From Paraburkholderia sp. NMBU_R16 (GTDB lineage: Bacteria > Pseudomonadota > Gammaproteobacteria > Burkholderiales > Burkholderiaceae): a stretch of 64,000 bases of DNA. The notes under the pieces were generated by a model that was given only the letters and a program-made list of their open reading frames with translations, was not told where the DNA came from and did no database searches. How positions within the stretch are numbered: the stretch's first letter is position 1; each line of letters starts with the position of its first letter. A program made the translations under genes and the position numbers. The stretch is taken from positions 1 through 64,000 of the forward strand of contig NZ_JAAAYE010000015.1 in NCBI RefSeq assembly GCF_013282575.1, in the 5' to 3' direction. Of this stretch, positions 25,818 to 35,695 are shown in pieces.

Positions 25818-26732
25818 TCACGTCGTCGGCGAACCGTCGTAGGCGCTGGCCTGTTCCAGGAGCCAGGCGCGAAACTGCTCGAGCGGCTTGCCGTGGCTCA
25901 ACTCGGTCGGGTAGACCAGGTAATAGGCCGATTCCGCAACGGCAGTCGCCTCGAACGGGATGACGACGCCGAACTGCTCGAGCCGCCCTTCGACGAAGAA
26001 CTTCGGCACGAGTGCAATGCCGAGTTCGGCTGCCGCCGCACTGAGGAGCATCGTATGAAGCTCGTAGCGCACGCCTTGCATCGCCCGGTTGTCGTCTACG
26101 CCGAGTTCGGCGAACCAGCGAGACCATGCATCGGGCCGCGTCGTCGAATGCAGTAGTGGGTAGGCCAGCAACTCGCGGACGTCCTCGAGGGGCGTGGGGA
26201 TCAGCGCGGGCGAGCATACCGGTACCACTTCTTCGCCGAAAAGGTAATCGGACGATGTGCCGGGCCATGTGGGCTGTCCGTAGTGGATCGCAGCATCGAA
26301 ATGCGACTCCTCGAACGAGAACGTATCGGTGCGCACGCCCATGTTGACGCGAACGTCAGGGATGCGCGCGTAGAAGTCTTTCATGCGCGGAATGAGCCAT
26401 TGCGAGGCGAATGTCGGCAATACGGCCAGCTCGAGCGAGCCGCCGCCGCTGCCGTGCGCGATGATCGACAAGGTGTCGCGATCGAGATATTCGAGGATGC
26501 GGCGTACTTGTGTGCCGTAAAGCTTGCCGGCTCGCGTCAGGACGACGCGTTGCTTCGAGCGCACGAAAAGGCGAACGCCGAGGTTCGATTCGAGCGACGC
26601 GATTTGCCGCGACACCGCACTTTCCGTCAGGAACAGCTCGCGGGCGGCGTGCGTGAAGCTTTCGTGGCGAGCCGCCGCCTCGAACGCGAGCAGCGCACTC
26701 ATGTTAGGAATCCTGAACTTTCGCACGGTCAT
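25818..26732 (-). CDS. LysR-family regulator, GcvA-like
   Basis: A 304-residue regulator of the GcvA/AmpR subgroup: RKFRIPNMSALLAFEAAARHESFTHAA opens the helix-turn-helix (about 8-68). The effector domain (about 95-295) has the WPGTSSDYLF and LHSTTRPDAWSRWF segments of that subgroup. It is divergent from the DUF1338 gene (94 bp between starts), its most likely target, and lies upstream of the piperideine carboxylate reductase on the same strand. No strong SD precedes the start. Confidence 0.85.
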   Translation of the reverse strand: MTVRKFRIPNMSALLAFEAAARHESFTHAARELFLTESAVSRQIASLESNLGVRLFVRSKQRVVLTRAGKLYGTQVRRILEYLDRDTLSIIAHGSGGGSLELAVLPTFASQWLIPRMKDFYARIPDVRVNMGVRTDTFSFEESHFDAAIHYGQPTWPGTSSDYLFGEEVVPVCSPALIPTPLEDVRELLAYPLLHSTTRPDAWSRWFAELGVDDNRAMQGVRYELHTMLLSAAAAELGIALVPKFFVEGRLEQFGVVIPFEATAVAESAYYLVYPTELSHGKPLEQFRAWLLEQASAYDGSPTT

Positions 26733-26826
26733 TCCAAAAACGCATCAAGTCCCGATTTTATCTCGCTTTACGCAAGCTGGATTCGTTTCGATAATGCGCG
26801 CGGTGAAGATTGGATGAGAAAGAGCG

Positions 26827-27855
26827 ATGCGTAACGCGAATGTCGAACTGTTGTTGTCGAACCTGTTGGGCCGGGAAAAAGCCGATGCGCTTTTCTCGAC
26901 GCTGAATTTCCCGTCGATCCTCGCCGACTGGGAGGCCGGGACCGTAACGCGGGCAGAGCTGGCGCAGGCCATGAACATGGCGCTGTTCGAAGACTTGCTC
27001 GCGCGCTCGCCAAACGGGCGGACCTATACGCAGCAGACGGTTGCGCACGGCGGCTCGGTCTACTTCGATCATGGTGCGCTGCGTACCGTGCGCTGGACGC
27101 ACACTGGCGCTTTGCCGCCGGGCGAAGCGGCCTTCACCCGCATTCTGCGTCCGCTCGGGTTTCGGCTCAACGGCCGTTATCCGCTCGATAAGCTGGGCAT
27201 GACAGGGCGCGCGTATGCGCACGAGGACGCCCCCGACGAGATCGCCCAATTCTTCGTGAGCGAGCTGCATCCTGAACGTTTTTCGGCGGCGTTCCAGCAA
27301 GCGGTGACGAACGTTATCGGGACATCGAAGGACCCGCTGACGCCGCGCTCGCTGGCACAGCTCTGGGAACTCGAGCGCGATGGGGCGCTTCCGATCGATG
27401 CGGCGCAAGCGTTGCTCCCGGTCATCGTCGGCGCATTCGCGCGCCAACACGATGTGCCGAGCGAAGCAGATTACGAAACGCTCCTGAGCGAATCGGCCGA
27501 AATGGCGTGGATAGCCACAGAAGGCAATGCGTTCAACCATGCGACGGATCGCGTTGCCGATGTCTTCGCCTTGTCGGAAAGCGAAAAAGCCAAGGGCCGG
27601 CCGATGAAGCCCGAGGTCGAGCGTTCCCGCTCGGGGCGTGTCTTTCAGACGGCGTACCGCGCGGATATCGTGACGCGGACGTTCAGGGCGCCCGACGGCG
27701 CGCTCGTCACGCGAGACGTTCCAGGCTCGTTTTACGAATTCATCACGCGCAAGCGCGAATTCGATCAGGCCACGCGTAGCTGGGTGACGGATCTGCGCTT
27801 CGATGCAGGCAATGCGCAAGGAATCTTCAAGATGACGGCGCATGCCGCCGCGTAA
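26827..27855 (+). CDS. hglS: DUF1338 family 2-oxoadipate dioxygenase/decarboxylase (HglS-like, short form)
   Basis: A 342-residue non-haem iron enzyme of the DUF1338/YdcJ family. HglS converts 2-oxoadipate to D-2-hydroxyglutarate in lysine breakdown. By analogy the metal ligands are H82 (YFDHGALRTVRW), H238 (AFNHATDR) and E304 (GSFYEFITRKRE), all present. It is about 120 residues shorter than Pseudomonas HglS (about 460), so it belongs to a compact branch whose activity is less certain. The other genes of the pipecolate route around it strongly support 2-oxoadipate as substrate. GAAAGAGCG before the ATG is a modest SD. Confidence 0.8.
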   Translation: MRNANVELLLSNLLGREKADALFSTLNFPSILADWEAGTVTRAELAQAMNMALFEDLLARSPNGRTYTQQTVAHGGSVYFDHGALRTVRWTHTGALPPGEAAFTRILRPLGFRLNGRYPLDKLGMTGRAYAHEDAPDEIAQFFVSELHPERFSAAFQQAVTNVIGTSKDPLTPRSLAQLWELERDGALPIDAAQALLPVIVGAFARQHDVPSEADYETLLSESAEMAWIATEGNAFNHATDRVADVFALSESEKAKGRPMKPEVERSRSGRVFQTAYRADIVTRTFRAPDGALVTRDVPGSFYEFITRKREFDQATRSWVTDLRFDAGNAQGIFKMTAHAAA

Positions 27856-27879
27856 TGTCCGGAGGGCGAGTGCCGGCGC

Positions 27880-28530
27880 TCAGGCGGGTCTGGCGCTGCG
27901 ACCGTTCGCAAGCGGCTTGGCCTCGCTGTCGTAGGGCGCGTAGCCTTCGTCGATGATCCAGAGGACCTCGGCGTCCTCGTCGCTCGTCGATACGGCGGCG
28001 TGGCCCATGCGGCTGTCGAAATAGATGCTGTCGCCCGCTTCGAGATGCGTTGGTGCGTACAGCTCGGAGTACAAGCAAACGCTGCCGCTCAGTACGAAAA
28101 GAAACTCTTCGCCTTCGTGCCGTCCCCATTCCGTGAATGCGTCGAGCGAGTGCGCCGTAATCCGGATACGAAACGGATGCATGGCCTTTTTTGCCAGCTC
28201 GGTCGCGAGCAATTCCATTTCATAACAGCCGGCCGCATGCGGTTGTCCGGCGCCTTTGCGCGTGACCGCGCGCCGGCCGCCGACGTTCGGTTTCGACGCG
28301 GAGCCGAACAACTCGCTCAAGTCGATCTTGAGGCCGTGAACGATCTTTTGGAGGACGTCGAACGTCGGAGACATCACCCCGTTTTCGATCTTGGACAGCG
28401 TCGAGCGCGATACGCCGCATACGCGGCTTGCTGTTTCGAGCGTGTAACCGTGGAAGAGCCGCGCGGCTCTGACGCGCTTGCCGAGCTCCGACGGCGCCTG
28501 CTCGGCCGGCTTCAAAATGGTCCTGTCCAT
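27880..28530 (-). CDS. XRE-cupin transcriptional regulator
   Basis: A 216-residue regulator with an N-terminal helix-turn-helix (about 15-72, GKRVRAARLFHGYTLETAS, SRSTLSKIENG) and a C-terminal cupin sensor (about 125-200, EEFLFVLSGSVCLYSE, HLEAGDSIYFDS). This SutR/PuuR-like layout is common among regulators of amino-acid and polyamine breakdown, with the cupin binding a small ligand. It is divergent from the ALDH7 operon. Palindromic sites near that promoter and before the piperideine carboxylate reductase are candidate operators. The start is uncertain: no SD precedes this ATG, and the frame remains open for 43 codons upstream. Confidence 0.85.
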   Translation of the reverse strand: MDRTILKPAEQAPSELGKRVRAARLFHGYTLETASRVCGVSRSTLSKIENGVMSPTFDVLQKIVHGLKIDLSELFGSASKPNVGGRRAVTRKGAGQPHAAGCYEMELLATELAKKAMHPFRIRITAHSLDAFTEWGRHEGEEFLFVLSGSVCLYSELYAPTHLEAGDSIYFDSRMGHAAVSTSDEDAEVLWIIDEGYAPYDSEAKPLANGRSARPA

Positions 28531-28896
28531 GCGGGGGGATGGGGTAGTACGGTCTATCGGTCCTGCGAGTTTCGCATCATAACATCGGCTCGTTGCCGCG
28601 TCGGGTGAGGCGGCAACGAGCCGCCGTGCATGGACGGATTCATCCGGTTTGATGAGCAACGCGCATCATCTGTTGCGCAGATATCGTTTGCTAGTTGTTT
28701 AAAGCCTGAACACAATCGCGGCACGCGTTTTCGATCACGGCTACGATCCGTGCAATCGGGTCGGCAGGCTTGCCGCGCCGCGCCAGCATCCGCGTGAATC
28801 GGAGTGCAATCGGCGTGGTTGCCGCACCTGTCGCAGGCGTGTATAGTTTCCTAACGTCCCAAAATTTCCTATCGGAAACAATCGAGGTACTTCCCG
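28531..28896. other. Divergent regulatory region, XRE-cupin gene / ALDH7 operon
   Basis: About 365 bp between divergent starts with no gene seen. Besides the operator at 28865-28879, a partial copy TTTCCTAACG starts at 28847, 18 bp to the left, so two sites may lie in tandem over the operon promoter. GTATAG (28841-28846) could be a -10. Confidence 0.45.
28865..28879. promoter_or_regulatory. Candidate pipecolate-regulon operator 2
   Basis: TTTCCTATCGGAAAC, with TTTCC and GGAAA arms, 18 bp before the ALDH7 start. It matches the operator before the reductase gene (12 of 15). The position close to the start suits a repressor. Confidence 0.58.
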
Positions 28897-30396
<1,500 letters not shown>

Positions 30397-30501
30397 TGCG
30401 GCTGCCGGGCGCTTGCTACAAGGCACGTGCCCGGCTCGCCAATCCGCGCGCCGCCGTTCGGTGTGCGCGTTTTTCCGACGCAATCCAAGGCGGGGCAACT
30501 C

Positions 30502-31674
30502 GTGAGCTCTCAAGTCGTTATCGTGGGCGGTGGCGTGATCGGCAGTTCGATCGCCTATTTTTTGCGCGCATCCGATCCGACGGTTTCGGTCACCGTCATC
30601 GAGCGTGATCCGACCTACGCGAAATCGTCATCGGCGCTTTCGGCCGCATCGATCCGGCAGCAGTTTTCAACGCCGTTATCGGTGCAAATGTCGCTGTACG
30701 GTATCGAGTTTCTACGCAATATCGGCGAGCTGCTGGAAGTCGATGGGACAAAGCCGTCGATCGATCTGCACGAAGGCGGCTATCTCTTTCTGGCGACGTC
30801 CGCCGGTGCTCCGACGTTACGTGAGAATCATGCGCTACAAACGCGTCTCGGTGCCGATATCCATTTGCTCGATCGAGAAAAGCTGCAGGCGAAATTTCCT
30901 TGGCTGAACGTCGAGGATCTCGAGGCGGGCGCGTTCGGCGCGAGCGGCGAAGGGTGGTTCGACGGGTACGGTCTCGTGCAGGCGCTGCGCAAGAAAGCGC
31001 AATCCCTCGGCGCGCGCTATGTTGCGGCGGAGGTCGGCGCCGTCGCGCGAGACGGGCGCCGCGTGACACACGTCGAGACGACCGACGGCGAGCGTTATCC
31101 GTGCGACATGCTCGTCAACGCGGCCGGGGCATGGGCGCGGAAGCTGTCGGCGATGATGGGCATCGAGATTCCCGTCTTCGCGCGCCGGCGCAGCATTTTC
31201 AACGTGTCGTCGCCGGCGCGTCTTTCGCCGTGCCCGTTGTTGATCGACCCGAGCGGGGTTTATTTCCGCCCGGAAGGCAGGACTTACATCTGTGGCACGT
31301 CGCCGAGCGCCGATAACGATCCGGACGATCTGCCGCTCGATGAAGTCGACCATGCCTTGTTCGACGATGTCATCTGGCCCACGCTTGCGCACCGCGTGCC
31401 CGAATTCGAGGCGCTGCGCGTGGAGAACTGCTGGTCCGGCTATTACGAATACAACGTCTTCGATCACAACGCGATCATTGGCTTTCACCCGGATATCGAC
31501 AATTGCATCTTCGCCAACGGCTATAGTGGCCATGGCCTGCAGCAAGGACCGGCGACGGGGCGCGGCGTGAGCGAGCTGATCTTGCGCGGTAGATACACGT
31601 CGCTCGATCTTTCGCCGCTGGATTGGAGCCGCGTTATCGAGAACCGGCCTATCGTCGAGAAGAACGTCGTTTAG
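30502..31674 (+). CDS. FAD-dependent amine oxidoreductase, candidate L-pipecolate oxidase
   Basis: A 390-residue flavoprotein of the DAO/sarcosine-oxidase-like family. The FAD motif VGGGVIGSSIAYFL is at the N terminus. SSSALSAASIRQQFSTP and a late NGYSGHGLQQGPATGR are shared with FOXRED1-like and DAO enzymes. Its place between the aminoadipate semialdehyde dehydrogenase and a LysN-type aminotransferase makes oxidation of L-pipecolate (the AmaA step) the best guess; sarcosine or other secondary amines are alternatives. GTG is chosen as the start because the FAD strand begins at once after it; a 25-codon extension has no support. Confidence 0.8.
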   Translation: MSSQVVIVGGGVIGSSIAYFLRASDPTVSVTVIERDPTYAKSSSALSAASIRQQFSTPLSVQMSLYGIEFLRNIGELLEVDGTKPSIDLHEGGYLFLATSAGAPTLRENHALQTRLGADIHLLDREKLQAKFPWLNVEDLEAGAFGASGEGWFDGYGLVQALRKKAQSLGARYVAAEVGAVARDGRRVTHVETTDGERYPCDMLVNAAGAWARKLSAMMGIEIPVFARRRSIFNVSSPARLSPCPLLIDPSGVYFRPEGRTYICGTSPSADNDPDDLPLDEVDHALFDDVIWPTLAHRVPEFEALRVENCWSGYYEYNVFDHNAIIGFHPDIDNCIFANGYSGHGLQQGPATGRGVSELILRGRYTSLDLSPLDWSRVIENRPIVEKNVV

Positions 31675-31683
31675 GCCGCGGCA

Positions 31684-31699
31684 CTATCGAAACCGATAG
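31684..31699. repeat. Inverted repeat upstream of LysN-type aminotransferase
   Basis: CTATCG, AAAC, CGATAG: a perfect 6-bp inverted repeat 39 bp before the aminotransferase start. Its reverse-strand GTTTCGATA resembles the start of the two candidate operators with one base missing. It may be a weak related site or a transcript hairpin. Confidence 0.4.
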
Positions 31700-31737
31700 C
31701 ACCCCATAAGAAGCGAATGCCGAAGCGAGAGGGCGCC

Positions 31738-32952
31738 ATGTACCGATTCACCGAGCCGTTTGCTCATCCGTCCGGCTCGCCGATTCGAGAGCTGTTCAAG
31801 TATGTCGGCCAGCCGGGCATGATTTCGTTCGCGGGCGGTTATCCGGCTGCCGATCTATTCGATGTCGAAGGACTGAACGCGGCTCAGACTCGTGCGTTCG
31901 AATCGCCGGTTCGCTGCCTGCAGTATGGCCCGACGGATGGTCTGCCCGAACTGAAGCAGGAAATCCTCGCTCTGATGGCGCGGCGCGGTGTTAAGTGCTC
32001 CACCGATGAACTGCTGATGACCACAGGATCGCAGCAAGGCTTCGATTTGCTGCTGCGCGTGCTCGTCGGTCCGGGCGACGTCGTGCTGACCGAGCAGCCG
32101 GCCTATCCTGCCGTGCTGCAAGCGCTGCGGCTTCAGCAGGCGAAGATCGTGACGGTGCCGATCGACGACGAAGGGATCGACGTGGCGAAGCTGGCCGACA
32201 TGCTTGCAGCGGGCACGGTCCATCGGCCAAAACTGCTGTACACGGTGCCAACTTTCGCCAATCCTTCCGGCGCGATGCTCACGCACGCACGCCGCATCGC
32301 GCTGCTCGAACTGGCCGTTCGTTATGGCTTCCTGATCGTCGAAGACGACCCGTACGGCGATTTGCGCTTCAAGGGCAGTGCACTGCCCTCGATCCTGGCG
32401 CTGGCGAAAGAAGTCGACGGCGCGCTTCCGTGGGTGGTGCACTTCGGGAGCTTGTCGAAGATCGTCGCACCGGGCTTGCGCGTCGGCTGGACGATCGCCC
32501 CGGCCGAGATCGCCCGCCGCTGCGTCGTCGCCAAACAGACCGCCGATCTTTGCAGCTCGCCGTGGACTCAGGCGATCGCCGCGCATTATCTGGCCGCGGG
32601 CTCGCTCGAGCGGCATTTGCCGCACATCGCCGCGATGTACGGTCGCAAGTGCGATGCTCTATGCGACGCGCTCGAGGCGGACTTCGGCACGGCGATCGCG
32701 TTTCATCGTCCGCAAGGCGGGATGTTCGTCTGGGCCCGCATCGAGGGCATCGAGGGCATCGACTCATCGGCACTGCTCACGAACGCGATCGAACGGAAGG
32801 TCGTATTCGTGCCGGGCAAAGCGTTCTTCTCGGACGATGTCGACATCCATTCGCTCAGGCTGTCATTCGCGGCGCCGGGGATCGACGATATTCGCGAAGG
32901 CGTGCGCCGGCTCAAAGCGGCTTTCGACGACGGGGCGCAGCGGCGTTCGTAG
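31738..32952 (+). CDS. lysN: PLP-dependent aminotransferase, LysN-type (2-aminoadipate)
   Basis: A 404-residue fold-type I aminotransferase, class I/II. The Schiff-base lysine is K241 in GSLSKIVAPGLRVGW. SFAGGYPAADLF at the N terminus and YTVPTFANPSG in the middle are typical of the LysN/2-aminoadipate and multiple-substrate branch. It would convert 2-aminoadipate to 2-oxoadipate, the substrate of the HglS-like enzyme. GAGAGGG before the ATG fixes the start. A triple 9-bp repeat inside the gene gives RIEGIEGID. Its stop codon abuts the stop of the convergent DnaJ-like gene. Confidence 0.85.
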   Translation: MYRFTEPFAHPSGSPIRELFKYVGQPGMISFAGGYPAADLFDVEGLNAAQTRAFESPVRCLQYGPTDGLPELKQEILALMARRGVKCSTDELLMTTGSQQGFDLLLRVLVGPGDVVLTEQPAYPAVLQALRLQQAKIVTVPIDDEGIDVAKLADMLAAGTVHRPKLLYTVPTFANPSGAMLTHARRIALLELAVRYGFLIVEDDPYGDLRFKGSALPSILALAKEVDGALPWVVHFGSLSKIVAPGLRVGWTIAPAEIARRCVVAKQTADLCSSPWTQAIAAHYLAAGSLERHLPHIAAMYGRKCDALCDALEADFGTAIAFHRPQGGMFVWARIEGIEGIDSSALLTNAIERKVVFVPGKAFFSDDVDIHSLRLSFAAPGIDDIREGVRRLKAAFDDGAQRRS

Positions 32953-34023
32953 CTATGTGCCGCCTGCTCGCTGCGCGGCCAGCGCGAACAGTTCCCGAAA
33001 GCGGCACCGCTCCTCCGCGTTCAGATGCAATGCCGCCTCGGGCATCACCAGAACAATGCGCAGCCTCAATTCGCCCCGGTTACCCGAGGCATCGGAGAGA
33101 CCCTGCGCCGGCAGGCGGATCGTGCTGCCATGCCGGGCGTTCGCGGGAATCGCGACGTTCAGATCGCTGCCCAGTACTTTGACCGTGAGTGGGCCGCCCA
33201 GCGTCGCGGTGACGAAATCGACTTCGAGTTCGCCGCTCAGGTGCAGCCCTTCCCGCTGAAAATCGGGCCCGCAGACGATGACGACCGTAAACGTCGCGTC
33301 GCCGGGTTGTCCGCCGTGCATCCCCGCGAACCCGCCGCCGGGCACGACGATGCGCTGGCCGTCCCATGCGCTGCGCGGCACGTTCACCGGCTGCAATTTC
33401 GTTTGATATTCGACGCCCTTGCTTTGGCATGTCGCACACCAGTGCGCGCTTTTCATACGCCCCTCGCCGCCGCATGCGGTACATGACGCACCGTCGTAAC
33501 GGATGCCGTAGCCGGCACAGTGCGAACAGGTCAGCACCGTGGCACGGGCGCTCGCGCCCCGGCATTGTCGGCACGTTTCGCTGACCTGGTAACTGGCGAG
33601 TACTTCGCCGCCGTTCAATGCCACATCGAGCGGCACGTGCAACTGGGTATGCCGGTTTGCGCCACGCACGGGCATCGGGCCGCCGCTCGCCCCGCAGTAC
33701 TTCGACCATGCGCCGGCCCCGTCCGCTCCTGCGCTGCGCTCGGCGTCGCGAGTCGACGCGCCTGCTGGCCGCATCTCGGTCCTGCGTGTGCCGGCGGGTG
33801 GAGCCGGCTGGGCACGCACGGGCGCCTGCCGCTGCCCCGTGAGAATTTCGAAGGCTTCCTGGACCTTTTTGAATAGCGATTCGGCGGCCGATTCCTCGCC
33901 CTTATTGCGATCGGGGTGGTATTGCGCTCTCAGGCGGCGATAGGCTCGCTTGATCTCCGCCGCCGATGCGGCGCTCGGCAAGCCCAATCGTTCGTAGTAC
34001 TCATCGAGGCTCACGGGTTCCAC
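32953..34023 (-). CDS. DnaJ-like J-domain protein with zinc-finger repeats
   Basis: A 356-residue co-chaperone. The J domain (1-65) keeps HPD at 36-38. A Pro/Ala-rich linker (about 66-125) follows, then a zinc-finger region with four CxxC pairs (CRQC, CSHC, CTAC, CATC) and a C-terminal peptide-binding domain. The first CxxC repeat has lost the usual CxGxG glycines, and the Gly/Phe region is missing, so this is a divergent paralogue, not the housekeeping DnaJ. It should stimulate DnaK. No grpE or dnaK is nearby. It is convergent with the lysine cluster and has no clear link to it. Confidence 0.85.
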   Translation of the reverse strand: MEPVSLDEYYERLGLPSAASAAEIKRAYRRLRAQYHPDRNKGEESAAESLFKKVQEAFEILTGQRQAPVRAQPAPPAGTRRTEMRPAGASTRDAERSAGADGAGAWSKYCGASGGPMPVRGANRHTQLHVPLDVALNGGEVLASYQVSETCRQCRGASARATVLTCSHCAGYGIRYDGASCTACGGEGRMKSAHWCATCQSKGVEYQTKLQPVNVPRSAWDGQRIVVPGGGFAGMHGGQPGDATFTVVIVCGPDFQREGLHLSGELEVDFVTATLGGPLTVKVLGSDLNVAIPANARHGSTIRLPAQGLSDASGNRGELRLRIVLVMPEAALHLNAEERCRFRELFALAAQRAGGT

Positions 34024-34148
34024 CCCAACTCTGCATTTCGCAAAGCCGCCAGTTTATCGCGTCCGGTTTCGGAATCGGGAAACGGCGATTCGCCTTCGCT
34101 CGCGTCCATGCGCCGGTCGAATCGTTCTTACCTTGGCAAACTCTTCGG

Positions 34149-35585
34149 TTATTGCTCGATACGGGCTGTACGCATGGCGCGCACGACTTCCGTTACGGCC
34201 GCTATGGTTCGAGCCACGTCACTTGCATCGGTCTGCCAATTGCATACCGAAATGCGCATGCACCGTTTGCCGCGCCAAGTCGTGTTGCTGAAAAGCGCCT
34301 GGCCGGTTCGAAGGACCGCCTCGGTGACGGCGTCGGTCCATGCGTCATGGTCGCTTTCGGTTGCATCGGGCCGTGGGTCGAGAAAGCGGACCAGCCCTTG
34401 GTTGATGCGCGGCGCCCAGACCAACTCCACGCCTGGCTGTGCCGCTATGCCGACGGCCAACGCGTGTGCCGCCTCGCAACAGCGCTCGACAAGCGCCGCG
34501 ACACCTTCGCGGCCCAACTCGCGCAGCGCCGCATAGGCGGCAAACCCACGGCCCCGCCGCGACCAGACGGGCGTCCAATCCTTTTGCTCGCGAACTGCTT
34601 CGTTGTACGAAACATAGCTTGCGTAATGCGACATCGCCGCTCGGTGCACGTCGGCGTGGGCGACGAATGCAAAGCCGCTGTCGTAGGGCACGTTGAGCCA
34701 CTTATGCCCATCGGTCGCCCAGGAATCGGCGTGCTCGACGCCGGTCAGCAACGACCGGTAGCGTTCGCTCGCATTCGCCCATAGCCCGAAGGCGCCGTCG
34801 ACATGGACCCATGCGCCGTGGCGATGCGCAAGCGGAATCAGTTCGGAAAACGGATCGTAGGCGCCGATGTTGAGATCTCCCGCCTGCAGCAGGACGATCG
34901 TTGCGGTGTCAGGCTCGGCACGCAGCGCTTCCTCGAGCGTCGCCGTTTCCAGTTGACCCATCGCATTCGATGGCAGTGCCTGCACGCATGCAGTGCCCAT
35001 GCCGAGCAGCCGCACAGCCTGTGTGACGCTGCCGTGGAATTGGTCGCTGCTGAGTATCCGGATGCGCGGCGCACCGAAGAGCCCGTCGCGCTCGACCTGC
35101 CAGCCCCGCTGTTCGAGCAGCGCATGGCGCGCGGCCGCGAGTGCCGTGACGTGGGCAGTCTGGCAACCGCTCGTGAGCGCGAAGCTTGCGTGAGACGGCA
35201 GGCCGAGCAACTCCTTCAGCCATGCTCCGCAGACTTCTTCGACGACAGCCTCCGCCGGTGCACTGGCGAACGATGCGGCATTCTGATCCCAGGCGCTCGT
35301 GAGCCAATCCGCGCCGAGCGAGGCAGGCACCGCGCCGCCGATCACCCAGCCGAAGAAGCGGCCGCCCGCGCTTCCGACGATGCCGCCCTCGGTATCGGCA
35401 ACGAGTTCGTCAATGACGCGCGCGGCCGGTATCGGAGCACGGTTGAGCGGCTTGGCGAGCCGGCTTCGCAATGTTTCAAGCGAGGCGGTAGCGGCGACCG
35501 GCCCGTCTTCGAGATTCCCGAGGTGCGAGAGCGCATGATGCAGCGCGCGTTCGAGCGCAGGGCGGAACGGAGAACGTTCGCTCAT
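34149..35585 (-). CDS. PLP-dependent group II decarboxylase family protein
   Basis: A 478-residue fold-type I enzyme related to aromatic-L-amino-acid, glutamate and diaminobutyrate decarboxylases. The PLP lysine is K295 in TDGHKWLNVPYD, with HVDGAFGLWA supplying the cofactor Asp and LTSGCQTAHVTALAAAR the phosphate-binding region. The substrate is not evident; the branch also contains tyrosine decarboxylases and cysteate/sulfinate enzymes. GAGGA precedes the chosen ATG, and a 45-codon extension upstream lacks support. It lies 110 bp downstream of xdhC on the same strand, so readthrough from the molybdenum hydroxylase operon is possible. Confidence 0.85.
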   Translation of the reverse strand: MSERSPFRPALERALHHALSHLGNLEDGPVAATASLETLRSRLAKPLNRAPIPAARVIDELVADTEGGIVGSAGGRFFGWVIGGAVPASLGADWLTSAWDQNAASFASAPAEAVVEEVCGAWLKELLGLPSHASFALTSGCQTAHVTALAAARHALLEQRGWQVERDGLFGAPRIRILSSDQFHGSVTQAVRLLGMGTACVQALPSNAMGQLETATLEEALRAEPDTATIVLLQAGDLNIGAYDPFSELIPLAHRHGAWVHVDGAFGLWANASERYRSLLTGVEHADSWATDGHKWLNVPYDSGFAFVAHADVHRAAMSHYASYVSYNEAVREQKDWTPVWSRRGRGFAAYAALRELGREGVAALVERCCEAAHALAVGIAAQPGVELVWAPRINQGLVRFLDPRPDATESDHDAWTDAVTEAVLRTGQALFSNTTWRGKRCMRISVCNWQTDASDVARTIAAVTEVVRAMRTARIEQ

Positions 35586-35695
35586 GACAAATAGTGTCCT
35601 CAGTCTTCGGGTGGACGTGCGTAACGGATGGGAATGATGCTGCGACAGCGCTTCGGGTTCACCCTCTGCATTGGCTGCAGTAAAACGCCGAAGCG

